In this document: piece after piece, positions 24,289-32,835 of the stretch
Layout: each line of letters begins with the position of its first letter
How positions within the stretch are numbered: position 1 is the first letter of the stretch
Origin: Bradyrhizobium sp. NAS96.2
Lineage (GTDB): Bacteria; Pseudomonadota; Alphaproteobacteria; Rhizobiales; Xanthobacteraceae
Assembly: GCF_001908235.1 (NCBI RefSeq)
Contig: NZ_LGHK01000148.1
Coordinates: 1-37,977, forward strand
Length of the DNA stretch: 37,977 bases
Direction of reading: 5' to 3'
Notes under the pieces: model-generated
What the model was told of the DNA's origin: nothing
What the model saw: only the letters and a program-made list of their open reading frames with translations
Database searches by the model: none
Program-made: the position numbers and the translations under genes

Positions 24289-25809
24289 CTATCCGTTTGT
24301 GCGTGATGGGGAGGTGGGTGTGAAAGTGGGGCCGTTAGGCTTGATACGAATGCCCGGCCGCAAATGTTTCCACGGCAGCGTGGCGGTGTCGGCCGGCATT
24401 GCGCCGGGCGCGGCGCAGATCAGTAGTTTCTCGGCGATCGGTTCGAAATCGGCGCGGAAATGCACCGAGCTCTTGTTGACCAGGATCTTCTGCGCGGTCG
24501 GCTCGATGCCGACATAGCGGTACATCGACTGGTCGGCAAGCTGGGCCTTGTAGGAGCCGACGACGACGCGGACGTCGCCGACCCGCAGGCAGGCCGAAGG
24601 GCCGATATCCATGTCGCGGCCGCCGAAATAGGGGCCGGGCGCCACGAACTTGCCGTCCGACAGTTTCTCGACGACGAAAGTCTCCCGGTAGGGCGCGTCG
24701 CCGGGAATGCCGGACTTGCCGCCGAGCTCGAGCGTGACTGATGCCCCGACCCCCGCCGCATGCGCGGTCTTCGCCGATTGCGGGTCGTAGATCACGCCCG
24801 TTGCGGCGCTCGCTCGGTTGCGCACCAGCGCGCGCAGCATGCCGGTCGTGTCGGAATCGCCGCCGGCGCCGGGATTGTCCTGGGTGTCGGCGATGATGAT
24901 CGGCTTGCTCGCCGACTTCGCCAGTTCCATCGCCAGCTGCACGCCTTCATCGGGCGAATAGATCCGGCCGTCGAAATCGTCCTCATGGCTCTCGACCAGG
25001 GCCACGACCTTGTCGGCGGCCGCATCGGCATCGGCCTGCGTCCGGCCATAGGCGAACACGCTCGGTCCGCAATCCCTGAAATCGGCCGCCGGGAAGCCCG
25101 GCGCAAACGACAGTGTCGGCACCGCGTCGCTCTCCAGCGCCGCGAGCTTTTGATAGATGTCCTTGGTGGGCTGGTCGTTGGTGCATTGCCAGCTGATCGG
25201 GATCAGGAATGGCAATTGCCGGAATGCCTTTGCGAACCGCTGCCCGGACTTGAGCAGCAGCGCCAGATGCTGCGCGCAGGCCCGGCCGGTGTCGGCCATG
25301 TCGACATGCGGGTAGGTGCGGTAGGCGATCAGCGCATCGGCATGTTCGATCATCTTGGGCGAGACGTTGGCGTGCAGATCGAGGCTCACCACCAGCGGCA
25401 GGTCCGGGCCGATAGCCTTGCGCACGCGGGCGAGGGTTTCGCCTTCACCGTCATCATGATGCTCGGTGACCATGGCGCCGTGCAGGTCGAGATAGACGGC
25501 GTCGATCGGCCCGGCCGCGACAATGCCGTCGACCATTTCCGTGACGATCCGCTCGAATGCATCCTTGCTGACATGCGCCGACGGGCTCGCCGCGGCGAAG
25601 ATCGTCGGCACCAGCTCCCAGCCATTGGCTTCCGCGGCCTCGACGAAGCCGGCGAGGCCGACATTGATCTTGCGCATGACCTTGAGCACGTCGGCGCCAT
25701 GCGTCATCGACGGCCAGCCGCCGCCGTGCACGAAGTCGTCATAGGTTGCCTTCGTCGGCGCGAAGGTGTTGGTCTCGTGCAGGAAGCCGCCAACGGCAAT
25801 GCGGGTCAT
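24289..25809 (-). CDS. M81 family metallopeptidase (MlrC-like)
   Basis: This 506-residue protein belongs to the M81/MlrC family, named after the enzyme that cuts linearised microcystin. The N-terminus is MTRIAVGGFLHETNTFAP, with the metal-binding HETNTF at 11-16. YLDLHGAMVTEHHDDGEGE and VSLDLHANVSP follow, and the C-terminal DUF1485-like half contains TQDNPGAGGDSDTTGML. Substrates of most relatives are unknown. Natural microcystins contain D-amino acids, and a D-amino-acid dehydrogenase lies 5 kb upstream, which is suggestive only. The ATG at 25809 is preferred over an adjacent TTG. It begins the M81 / M20 / amidase operon, about 230 bases after the transporter ATPase. Confidence 0.9.
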   Translation of the reverse strand: MTRIAVGGFLHETNTFAPTKATYDDFVHGGGWPSMTHGADVLKVMRKINVGLAGFVEAAEANGWELVPTIFAAASPSAHVSKDAFERIVTEMVDGIVAAGPIDAVYLDLHGAMVTEHHDDGEGETLARVRKAIGPDLPLVVSLDLHANVSPKMIEHADALIAYRTYPHVDMADTGRACAQHLALLLKSGQRFAKAFRQLPFLIPISWQCTNDQPTKDIYQKLAALESDAVPTLSFAPGFPAADFRDCGPSVFAYGRTQADADAAADKVVALVESHEDDFDGRIYSPDEGVQLAMELAKSASKPIIIADTQDNPGAGGDSDTTGMLRALVRNRASAATGVIYDPQSAKTAHAAGVGASVTLELGGKSGIPGDAPYRETFVVEKLSDGKFVAPGPYFGGRDMDIGPSACLRVGDVRVVVGSYKAQLADQSMYRYVGIEPTAQKILVNKSSVHFRADFEPIAEKLLICAAPGAMPADTATLPWKHLRPGIRIKPNGPTFTPTSPSRTNG

Positions 25810-25879
25810 CAAGGTCTCGACAGGTTTCTTCGATGATGAAGCGATTTGGAAGCAATCGCATCATCCGTCATCTGAGCTT

Positions 25880-25925
25880 GAGCATGATCGTTCGAAAGCC
25901 GGTTCGCCTCTTCCGGATCGCGCTC
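25880..25925. repeat. Degenerate palindromic repeat, family D
   Basis: The sequence GAGCATGATC ... CCGGTTCGCCTCTTCCGG ... GATCGCGCTC resembles the dispersed Rhizobiales palindrome whose arms read GAGCATGATC and GATCATGCTC. Two arm positions no longer pair, so this looks like a decaying copy. It lies in the gap between the ATPase and M81 genes. Confidence 0.55.
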
Positions 25926-26039
25926 TGGCGCGCGACGTTAAGCGTGTCGTCGCGCCAAGCGCAAGTCGGCGAGCACTGCCGGAATTGCATGCCCTATGGG
26001 CGTATTGAAAGGCCCACAGTTCAGGCTAAGGCTAAAGAC

Positions 26040-27704
26040 CTAAGCCGTTGCCACAATGCCTTCCGAAACCGGGCGGAAGTTGGCGAAGTCCCAGCCGCGC
26101 CCCGGCGCAGCCTCGAGCAGCGCACGGGTATAGGCCTGTTGCGGATTGGTCAGCACCTCGGCGGCCGGTCCCTGTTCCACGACCCGTCCACGCTGCATCA
26201 CAGCGACGTCGTCGCAGATTTGTGCGGCGACGCGCAAATCATGCGTGATGAACAACAGCGCGATGCCGAGCCGGCGCTGGATTTCGTCGAGCAGATCCAG
26301 AACCTGCGCCTGCACCGAGACGTCGAGCGCGGATACCGCTTCATCCGCCACCAGCACGTCGGGATCGAGCGCCAGCGCGCGCGCGATCGCGATGCGCTGG
26401 CGCTGGCCGCCGGAGAACTGGTGCGGATAGCGCGAGATCGCATCGGGCGGCAAATGGACGAGCTCGAGCAGCTCGCGGGCCCGCGCCAGCGCGTCCTTGC
26501 GCGGCATGCCGTAATTGATCGGACCCTCCGCGATGCTCTCGCCGACGGTGACGCGCGGATTGAGCGAGCGATAGGGGTCCTGGAAGATGATCTGGATCTT
26601 CTGGCGATGCGGCTGCAACAGCCGGCGCGACAGGTCGGAGATCTCGCGGCCGGCGAGCCGCACCCCGCCCGAGGTCGGATCGATCAGGCGGACGATGCAG
26701 CGCGCCACCGTCGATTTGCCGGAGCCGCTTTCGCCGACGATGCCGAGCGTGCGGCCCTTGCGCAAGGTGAGGGTGACGTTGCTGGCGGCAGCGACCTCGC
26801 GGGCTTTGCCGTACAGCGATCGTTCCCGATAGATCTTGCTGAGCTCGTTGGCCTCGAGCACCACCGGCTCGGTCGTATCCGGGCGTGGCGCGCGCGGCAC
26901 GAGGCTCGGCACGGCGGACAACAGGTTGCGGGTGTATTCCATCTTCGGCGTGCGCAGCACGTCCTGCAGCGGACCGGCTTCGACCAGACGGCCGTGCCGC
27001 ATCACCGCGACGCGGTCGGCGATCTCGGCCACCACGCCCATATCGTGGGTGATGAACAGAACAGCCGTGCCGTGATCGCGTTGCAGGTCGCGGATCAGCG
27101 TCAGGATCTGCTTCTGGGTGGTGACGTCGAGCGCCGTGGTCGGCTCGTCCGCGATCAGGAGCTTCGGTTCCAGCACCAGTGCCATCGCGATCATGATGCG
27201 CTGGCGCTGTCCGCCGGAGAGGCGGTGAGGGTAGGAGGAGAAGATGCGCTCCACGTCCGGCAGTCGCACATGCTCCATCATCGCCAGGATCTTCCGGCGC
27301 CGCGCGCGGGAGTCGAGATCTGTATGGGCGCGCAGCACCTCGTCGATCTGGCCGCCGACCGGCACCACCGGATTGAGCGCGGTCATCGGCTCCTGGAAGA
27401 TCATCGCCATCCGCGTCGCGCGCAATTGCCGCAGCCGCCGGTCGCTGGCGGTGAGCAGTTCCTCGCCGACCAGTTTGATGCTGCCGCCCGACGGCACCAG
27501 CGTGCCCTTCTGCAGCAGGCCCATCGTGGTCAGGGAGGTCACCGACTTGCCCGAGCCGCTTTCGCCGACCAGGCACAGCGTCTCGCCTTCGTGCACTTGC
27601 AGCGACAGGTCGTCGATGATGCGATGCGCATCCGCCTTGCGGCCGAGGCCGACGACGAGGTTGTTGATGTCGAGGACGACGTTGGAAGAGTTCGTTGTGG
27701 TCAC
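26040..27704 (-). CDS. Oligopeptide-type ABC transporter ATPase, two fused domains (DppD-DppF type)
   Basis: This 554-residue protein fuses two ABC ATPase domains. The first has Walker A GESGSGKSVT near 47-56 and signature LSGGQRQRI; the second repeats Walker A GESGSGKST (after residue 320) and FSGGQRQRI, each with its own Walker B and H-loop. C-terminal oligopeptide-transporter extensions (such as PQQAYTRALLEAAPG) follow. It would drive peptide or nickel-type uptake with the two permeases upstream. It starts with GTG at 27704, overlapping the permease stop by 4 bases (GTGA), so translation is coupled. The binding protein is most likely that at 32836. Fusion of the two ATPases is common in this family. 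Confidence 0.93.
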   Translation of the reverse strand: MTTTNSSNVVLDINNLVVGLGRKADAHRIIDDLSLQVHEGETLCLVGESGSGKSVTSLTTMGLLQKGTLVPSGGSIKLVGEELLTASDRRLRQLRATRMAMIFQEPMTALNPVVPVGGQIDEVLRAHTDLDSRARRRKILAMMEHVRLPDVERIFSSYPHRLSGGQRQRIMIAMALVLEPKLLIADEPTTALDVTTQKQILTLIRDLQRDHGTAVLFITHDMGVVAEIADRVAVMRHGRLVEAGPLQDVLRTPKMEYTRNLLSAVPSLVPRAPRPDTTEPVVLEANELSKIYRERSLYGKAREVAAASNVTLTLRKGRTLGIVGESGSGKSTVARCIVRLIDPTSGGVRLAGREISDLSRRLLQPHRQKIQIIFQDPYRSLNPRVTVGESIAEGPINYGMPRKDALARARELLELVHLPPDAISRYPHQFSGGQRQRIAIARALALDPDVLVADEAVSALDVSVQAQVLDLLDEIQRRLGIALLFITHDLRVAAQICDDVAVMQRGRVVEQGPAAEVLTNPQQAYTRALLEAAPGRGWDFANFRPVSEGIVATA

Positions 27705-28588
27705 TTGCCCTCACGCTGCTTCATGCGGGGATCGAGCGCGTCGCGGGCGGCGTCGCCGATCAGATTGATGCTGAGAATGGCGATCGAGAGCAGCAGGCCC
27801 GGCCAGAAGATCAGCGACGGCTTGACCTGGAAATAGGCGCGGCCCTCGGCCATGATGTTGCCCCAGGTCGGCGTCTCCGGCGAGATGCCGGCGCCGAGGA
27901 ACGACAGGATCGCCTCGGTCAGGATCGCGGATGCGCAAACATAGGTGCCTTGCACGATCAGCGGCGCGATCGTGTTCGGCATCAAATGCCGCCACATGAT
28001 TTTGGGCAGGCTCGAGCCGAGCGAGATCGCGGCCTCGACATAAGGCTCCTCGCGTGCGGTCAGCACCACCGAGCGCACCAGCCGCGCCACGCGCGGGATC
28101 TCGGGGATGGTGATCGCGACCATCACGGTCCAGATGCTGGCGCCCGACAGCGACACCACGGCGATCGCGAGCAGGATGGCGGGGATCGCCATCAGGCCGT
28201 CCATCACGCGCATCATCACCGCATCGACCCAGCGGAAGAAGCCGGCGACGATGCCGATCAGGAGCCCGACGCCGATCGAGCAGACGGCGGCGCCGAGCCC
28301 GATCACCAGCGAGATCCGCGCGCCGTAGATGATGCGCGACAGCAGGTCGCGTCCATAGGCGTCGGTGCCGAGCAAATATTGCGCGCTCGACGGCTTCAGC
28401 CGCTGCGCCGGCGTCAGCAAGAGTGGATCATGGGGCGCAAGGAGCGGCGCGAAGATCGCCATCAGGATGATGAGGACGAGGCAGATCGTCGCAACCGCGA
28501 TGATCGGCGTCGAGGTGAGGAAGCCGAACTTGACGCGGAACGGCCGGGTGACGGGGATAGTGGATTCGGGAAGGGTTTCGATCGCCAT
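27701..28588 (-). CDS. ABC transporter permease, DppC type
   Basis: This is a 295-residue inner-membrane permease of the oligopeptide transporter second-subunit type. An N-terminal cytoplasmic segment precedes TM1 (about 30-52), then a GTDAYGRDLLSRIIYGARISL motif characteristic of DppC/OppC permeases, four further helices, and the ATPase-coupling loop EPYVEAAISLGSS. It forms the channel with the DppB-type partner. It lies 3 bases after that gene and overlaps the ATPase start, so the three are one tight operon. The substrate class (peptide, nickel, opine or glutathione) is not decided by the sequence. Confidence 0.93.
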   Translation of the reverse strand: MAIETLPESTIPVTRPFRVKFGFLTSTPIIAVATICLVLIILMAIFAPLLAPHDPLLLTPAQRLKPSSAQYLLGTDAYGRDLLSRIIYGARISLVIGLGAAVCSIGVGLLIGIVAGFFRWVDAVMMRVMDGLMAIPAILLAIAVVSLSGASIWTVMVAITIPEIPRVARLVRSVVLTAREEPYVEAAISLGSSLPKIMWRHLMPNTIAPLIVQGTYVCASAILTEAILSFLGAGISPETPTWGNIMAEGRAYFQVKPSLIFWPGLLLSIAILSINLIGDAARDALDPRMKQREGK

Positions 28589-28591
28589 TGC

Positions 28592-29533
28592 TCAGTACCG
28601 GATACGAGGATCGAGCAGGGTGTAGGCGAGGTCGATCAACAGATTGACCGCGACATAGATACCCGACGTCAAAAGGATCATGGCCTGGATCACCGGATAG
28701 TCGCGCGCCAGCACCGCATCGACGGTGAGGCGGCCGATGCCGGGCAGGTTGAACACGCTCTCGGTGACGACGACGCCGGAGATCAACAGCGCGAAGCCGG
28801 AGCCGATCACGGTGATGACCGGCACCGCGGCGTTCCGCAGCGCATGGCGCAGCAGCACGCCGGCCTCGCCGATGCCTTTGGCGCGCGCGGTGCGCACGTA
28901 GTCCTCACCCAGCACATCGAGCATCGAGGCCCGCGTCATGCGCGCGATCAGCGCGACATAGATGAAGGAGAGGGTGCAGGTCGGCAGGATGAGGCGCTCG
29001 AAGAACGGACCGAAGCCGGCCGAGATGCTCTTGAAGCCCTGCACCGGCACCCAGCGCAGGTCGATCGCGAACACCTGGATCAGCACATAGCCGATCACGA
29101 ACACCGGCACCGAGAAGCCGAGCACGGACAGCCCCATCACGAAGCGGTCGATCCAGGTGCCGTGCTTCCACGCCGCGATCACGCCGAGCGGCACCGCGAC
29201 CAGGATCGAGAGGATGATGGTGGCCAGCGCGACCGAGATCGACGGCTCGAGGCGCGGGCCGATCATCTCGAGGATCGGCTTGTTCGAGATCAGGGAGACG
29301 CCGAGGTCGCCGTGCAGCAGCTTGGCGACCCAGGTGTAGAACTGGATGTAGATCGGCTCGTTGAGACCGAGCGAGGTGCGGATGCGATCGAGCTGTTCGG
29401 GCGTCGCATTGTCACCGGCGAGAATGGCGGCCGGGTCGCCCGGCGTCAGCCGCAGCAACAGGAACACGAACAGAGCCACCACGCCCATCACGGGAATGGC
29501 GGCGAGGATGCGGCGAAGCAGATATCCGAGCAA
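28592..29533 (-). CDS. ABC transporter permease, DppB type
   Basis: This 313-residue permease of the DppB type starts MLGYLLRRILAAIPVMGVVALFVF, the standard N-terminal helix of the family, with TPGDPAAILAGDNATPEQL after it. The central coupling loop reads RMTRASMLDVLGEDYVRTARAKG. I assign a TTG start at 29533 because the family alignment begins exactly there and no ATG fits; the ribosome binding site is weak (CGGATCC). The frame extends to 29617, but the extra residues are not conserved. It is the first gene of the transporter operon. The gap of about 160 bases to the D-amino-acid dehydrogenase stop may allow read-through from the riboswitch-controlled transcript. Confidence 0.88.
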   Translation of the reverse strand: MLGYLLRRILAAIPVMGVVALFVFLLLRLTPGDPAAILAGDNATPEQLDRIRTSLGLNEPIYIQFYTWVAKLLHGDLGVSLISNKPILEMIGPRLEPSISVALATIILSILVAVPLGVIAAWKHGTWIDRFVMGLSVLGFSVPVFVIGYVLIQVFAIDLRWVPVQGFKSISAGFGPFFERLILPTCTLSFIYVALIARMTRASMLDVLGEDYVRTARAKGIGEAGVLLRHALRNAAVPVITVIGSGFALLISGVVVTESVFNLPGIGRLTVDAVLARDYPVIQAMILLTSGIYVAVNLLIDLAYTLLDPRIRY

Positions 29534-29692
29534 ATTGGATCCGTTGGGTTGTGGTCGATGAAGTCCCCAGCGGGACCGTTGCACACCAGACCGTAGCACA
29601 GATGGTAGCGGACACACTGGAGAACTTCAGCAAGTCCCATGCCATCGGTGCTGCGGTTTTTGCGGTGCAGCTAGTCGGTCCTGTTGGCGCGA

Positions 29693-31054
29693 TCATTCCT
29701 CCGATGACGTTCGAAGCAGTCCACCGGAAGGTGGATTGATTTCGGCTTTGCGAGAATGAGCGGATACATCGTCGAGCCCGGCACCAAGCGCCGGCGCCAT
29801 CGGCGGCGTCTCGAGGTCGCGCCAGTCATCGATTGCCTGGGCAATCATTTGCGCCGTGGCCGCCGACAGCGTCCAGCCGAGATGACCGTGCCCGGTGTTG
29901 TAGAACACGCCTGGAATCCGCCCGGCGCGAACCACCGGCATCATGTTCGGCATCATCGGGCGCAGACCCGCCCACGGCAGGACTTTCGACGTATCGATGC
30001 CGGGGAAATGATGCCGCACCCAATCCACCAGCGGCTGGATGCGGTCGGCCCTGATATCGCGATTGAAGCCGTTGAACTCGGCGGTGCCGGCGACGCGGAA
30101 GCGGTCGGCGCCGAGCCGGCTGGTCACGATCTTCGCGGCTTCATCGAGCAGGCTGACGGTCGGCGCGGCCTCCCGGCTTTGCGGCGCATCGAGCTGCACC
30201 GTGATCGAATAGCCCTTCACCGGATAGACGTTGACGCGATCGTTGAGCAGGCCTGCGAAGTGGCGGCTCGCGACGCCGGCGCAGATGACGATGCCGTCGG
30301 CCTGCAACTCGTGCCGTGGCGCGAGGCCGGCGTCATGCGAAGCGACGTCGTTCCAGCCGATGCGGAAGCCGCCGTCGCTACGCGCGATCGTGTCGACGTC
30401 GGCTTCATGGATGAAAGCCGCGCCGCGACGGATGCAGGCCTCGGCGAGGCCGCGCGTGAACTTGTGGATATCGCCGGTCGCGTCCGACGGCGTGAAGAAG
30501 CCGCCGTAGCAGGCCGTCTGCAGCGCGGGTTCGATGCTGTGGATTTCGTCCGCCGTCACCGGCCGGCGGTCGAGCCCGCCTTGTTGCAGCAGCGTGTTGA
30601 CGCGCAGGCCGGCCTCGAAGCCGGCCTTGTCGTGATAGACGTGCAGGATGCCGCGGCGCTCGAGATCGAAGGCGATGTTCTCGCGCTGCGCGATCGAGAA
30701 CAGATGCTTGCGCGCTTCGATTGCGAGTTTTGTGGTCTCGATGGTGTTGGCGCGATAGCGGGCGATGCCGCCGACGAATTCGCCGATCCAGGAATATTTG
30801 TGCCAGCTCGGCTTCGGGTTCATCAGAAGCGGCGCGTCGCTTCTGAGCATCCAGCGCAGCCCCTTGAGAATGGTCGCGGCGCTGTTCCACACCTCCGCAT
30901 TGCTGGCGGAAAGCTGTCCGCCGTTGGCGAACGAGGTTTCCATCGCGGCGTAGCGATGCCTGTCGAGGACAGTCACGCGGTAGCCGCGTTCGAGCAGGGC
31001 ATAGGCCGTCGTCACGCCGGTGATGCCGGCGCCAATGATCGCAATGTGTGGCAT
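29693..31054 (-). CDS. FAD-dependent D-amino-acid dehydrogenase (DadA-like)
   Basis: This 453-residue flavoprotein has the N-terminal FAD motif GAGITG at residues 8-13, then ERGYRVTVLDRH. SFANGGQLSASNAEVWN near 42-56 is typical of DadA, and PWAGLRPMMPNMMPVV plus NTGHGHLGWTLSAATAQ closes the FAD domain. It would oxidise D-amino acids (or a simple amino acid such as glycine) to the 2-oxo acid and ammonia at the membrane, passing electrons to quinone. The C-terminal 40 residues after AIDDWRD look unconserved. A tandem glycine riboswitch precedes it on the same strand, so glycine likely controls its expression. Glycine oxidase is a real alternative call. Confidence 0.9.
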   Translation of the reverse strand: MPHIAIIGAGITGVTTAYALLERGYRVTVLDRHRYAAMETSFANGGQLSASNAEVWNSAATILKGLRWMLRSDAPLLMNPKPSWHKYSWIGEFVGGIARYRANTIETTKLAIEARKHLFSIAQRENIAFDLERRGILHVYHDKAGFEAGLRVNTLLQQGGLDRRPVTADEIHSIEPALQTACYGGFFTPSDATGDIHKFTRGLAEACIRRGAAFIHEADVDTIARSDGGFRIGWNDVASHDAGLAPRHELQADGIVICAGVASRHFAGLLNDRVNVYPVKGYSITVQLDAPQSREAAPTVSLLDEAAKIVTSRLGADRFRVAGTAEFNGFNRDIRADRIQPLVDWVRHHFPGIDTSKVLPWAGLRPMMPNMMPVVRAGRIPGVFYNTGHGHLGWTLSAATAQMIAQAIDDWRDLETPPMAPALGAGLDDVSAHSRKAEINPPSGGLLRTSSEE

Positions 31055-31118
31055 GATGGTCTTCAGGCTCCCGTGTTGTTAGAGTCGCCGAACCACCGGT
31101 GAAACCGGTCGTTTCGAC

Positions 31119-31345
31119 GCCCCATCTGTCACGGTACCTGAGAGCTTGATCCGCACCGGGCCTGCGCCCGGAAGCGAACTATCCCCTTCGGTGGACGTCA
31201 CGGCCCTCGATGAGTGGTCGTGTCCGTCTCTCTCCAGATCGTCCTGACGATACAGTCCTTTTGCCTGAGAGTTTCCGGGGCGGTTGCTCCGTCGGCGCCG
31301 AGGCAACAACACGAATGTTGTTGCTTCGATCTCTCCCGCGTCGTC
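31119..31345 (-). promoter_or_regulatory. Tandem glycine riboswitch
   Basis: Read on the minus strand, the leader shows two glycine aptamers in a row. Aptamer 1 (about 31247-31345) starts CGGGAGAGA, has CGCCGACGGAGCAAC, and ends CTCTCAGGCAAAAGGACTG. Aptamer 2 (about 31119-31240) starts CTGGAGAGAG, has CACCGAAGGGGAT, and ends CTCTCAGGT...GACAGATGGGG. These are the conserved landmarks of the gcvT-type glycine riboswitch. A short ACCGGT-TTC-ACCGGT hairpin lies between aptamer 2 and the start codon near 31054 and could be part of the expression platform. The next gene downstream is the DadA-like dehydrogenase. No glycine-cleavage genes are present. Confidence 0.93.
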
Positions 31346-31439
31346 GCGTTGGACGGCCGGACCGTAGGCGAAGCCTCAAAAATGGACAAGGCTAAATTTC
31401 GATCCGGCAGTGCCAACGTGTTGTGCAGTGCAATCGACG

Positions 31440-32570
31440 TCAGTCGAGTGTCGCCAGCAGTGCCGCCATCAGGCGGCCGCGCTCGGCGAGGCTGTCGACT
31501 TCAATGTGTTCGTTGAGCGTATGCGCATCCGCGCCGCGAACGCCGAGGCCGTCGAGGGTAGGGATCCCCATCGCGCCGGTGAAGTTGCCGTCCGATCCGC
31601 CGCCGGCGCTGCCGTGCGGCAGATCGAGGCCCATCGCCGCTGCGAGGCCTTTTGCCTTTTCATACAGCGCCATGGTGCCGGCATCCGGCTCCCATACCGG
31701 GCGGGTGACGCCGCGCGTCACCTTGAAGCTGACGTCGTTGGCGGTTCCGGACAGCGCCAGCATGCGCTCGACGCCGCGATCGAGATCGGCCTGGCGCTTG
31801 GCCATGCTGAGCGCTTCGCCGGTGCAGGTCGTTGCGACGCAATTGACCCATTGGCCGCCATGCACGATGCCGACCGAGAAGGTGCAGTCCTCGGTGGTCA
31901 TGCCGTCGATGGCAATGATCTGCCGGGCCATTTCCCGGATCGCGGAGCGGCCGGACGACAGCGTCGCGCCGGCATGGCTCGGCTTGCCGGTTGCTTCCAG
32001 GTTGAAGCGCGCGATCGCGTAGCGGCCGGTGACGACGCCGTTGTTCGGCCGGCCGGGCTCCGGCACCAGCACGTATTTGTTGCGCGCGGCTTCCGCCTCG
32101 ATGATGTCGCGCGTCGACGGCGTGCCGACCTCTTCATCGGGCGTGAACAGCACGGTGATCGGCAGCGGCGTCGTGAAGGCGGCGCGGGCCAATTGCCGGA
32201 TCGCCTCGATCGACAGGTAGTTGCCGCCCTTCATGTCGAAGATGCCGGGCCCGAAGCACTTGTTGCCGTCGCGCCGCCATTGCAGCTTCTCGATGGTGCC
32301 GACCGGGTGCACGGTGTCGAGGTGGCCGGCGATCAGGATGCCGGGTTGGCCTTGTTTCGGATGAGGAAAACGGGCGCGGACGCAGCCGGCAAAGCCCTGG
32401 CGTCCCGCGATGCGTTCGATCGTCGCACCCATGATCGCCATCTCGCGCGCGGCGAGATCGAGCATGCGCTCGACCGCGCGCGCATCCCAGGTCGGGCTTT
32501 CGCATTCCACCCAGCTGCGCAGGCCCTGCAGCATCGCTTCGGAATCAAAGGGGAGATTGGCTGGGTTCAT
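31440..32570 (-). CDS. M20 family metallopeptidase (carboxypeptidase G2-like)
   Basis: This is a 376-residue zinc hydrolase of the M20A/CPG2 type, distinct from the one at 23110. AGHLDTVHP (81-89) carries the first metal His and catalytic Asp, FDMKGG (111-116) the bridging Asp, and TPDEEVG (143-149) the general-base Glu. It would release a C-terminal amino acid, often glutamate, from an acyl or peptide donor in the cytoplasm. I start at the ATG at 32570; an in-frame ATG at 32606 lacks conserved sequence. It diverges from the solute-binding protein at 32836 and lies upstream of the riboswitch and dehydrogenase gene on the same strand, but a long gap suggests separate transcripts. Confidence 0.92.
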   Translation of the reverse strand: MNPANLPFDSEAMLQGLRSWVECESPTWDARAVERMLDLAAREMAIMGATIERIAGRQGFAGCVRARFPHPKQGQPGILIAGHLDTVHPVGTIEKLQWRRDGNKCFGPGIFDMKGGNYLSIEAIRQLARAAFTTPLPITVLFTPDEEVGTPSTRDIIEAEAARNKYVLVPEPGRPNNGVVTGRYAIARFNLEATGKPSHAGATLSSGRSAIREMARQIIAIDGMTTEDCTFSVGIVHGGQWVNCVATTCTGEALSMAKRQADLDRGVERMLALSGTANDVSFKVTRGVTRPVWEPDAGTMALYEKAKGLAAAMGLDLPHGSAGGGSDGNFTGAMGIPTLDGLGVRGADAHTLNEHIEVDSLAERGRLMAALLATLD

Positions 32571-32835
32571 CGTTTTTCTCTCTTGTTGTTCTGACGGCGC
32601 CGGCATCGCGCGGTGCTCACGAAAATCTCAGTCGACGATTTTGTAAAGCCAAAATCGCGCGTGCGGCCTCATTCGTTTGTGTACGTCCGATCCCGCCCGA
32701 AACCGATTGACGCGCTTTGCGCTTGGTGCAAGTCTCGATTTCACAAGCCATACAGCATGTTAGTTCGCCTAAATAACGAACCGCATGCATAACGAATAAG
32801 CCGGCTTTGACCAGTTACACGTCAGGAGAGATTGC
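32571..32835. promoter_or_regulatory. Divergent promoter region, M20 peptidase / solute-binding protein
   Basis: These 265 bases carry both promoters. A perfect 8-bp dyad (CGATTTTG-TAAAGC-CAAAATCG, 32636-32657) sits 66 bases upstream of the M20 start and looks like an operator for a dimeric regulator. Closer to the plus-strand gene are two AACGAA direct repeats and a TTCG/CGAA dyad (about 32765-32800). AGGAGA precedes the ATG at 32836. No regulator gene was seen in the window. Confidence 0.6.

Noticed and set aside
25746..27836. Plus-strand frame of 696 codons
   Set aside because: It is antisense to the fused ABC ATPase, which has two complete sets of Walker and signature motifs. The opposite frame has only His/Arg/Asp-rich low-complexity text.
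27695..29596. Plus-strand frame of 633 codons
   Set aside because: It is antisense to both permeases and is dominated by His, Asp and Arg, a known artefact opposite membrane-protein genes.
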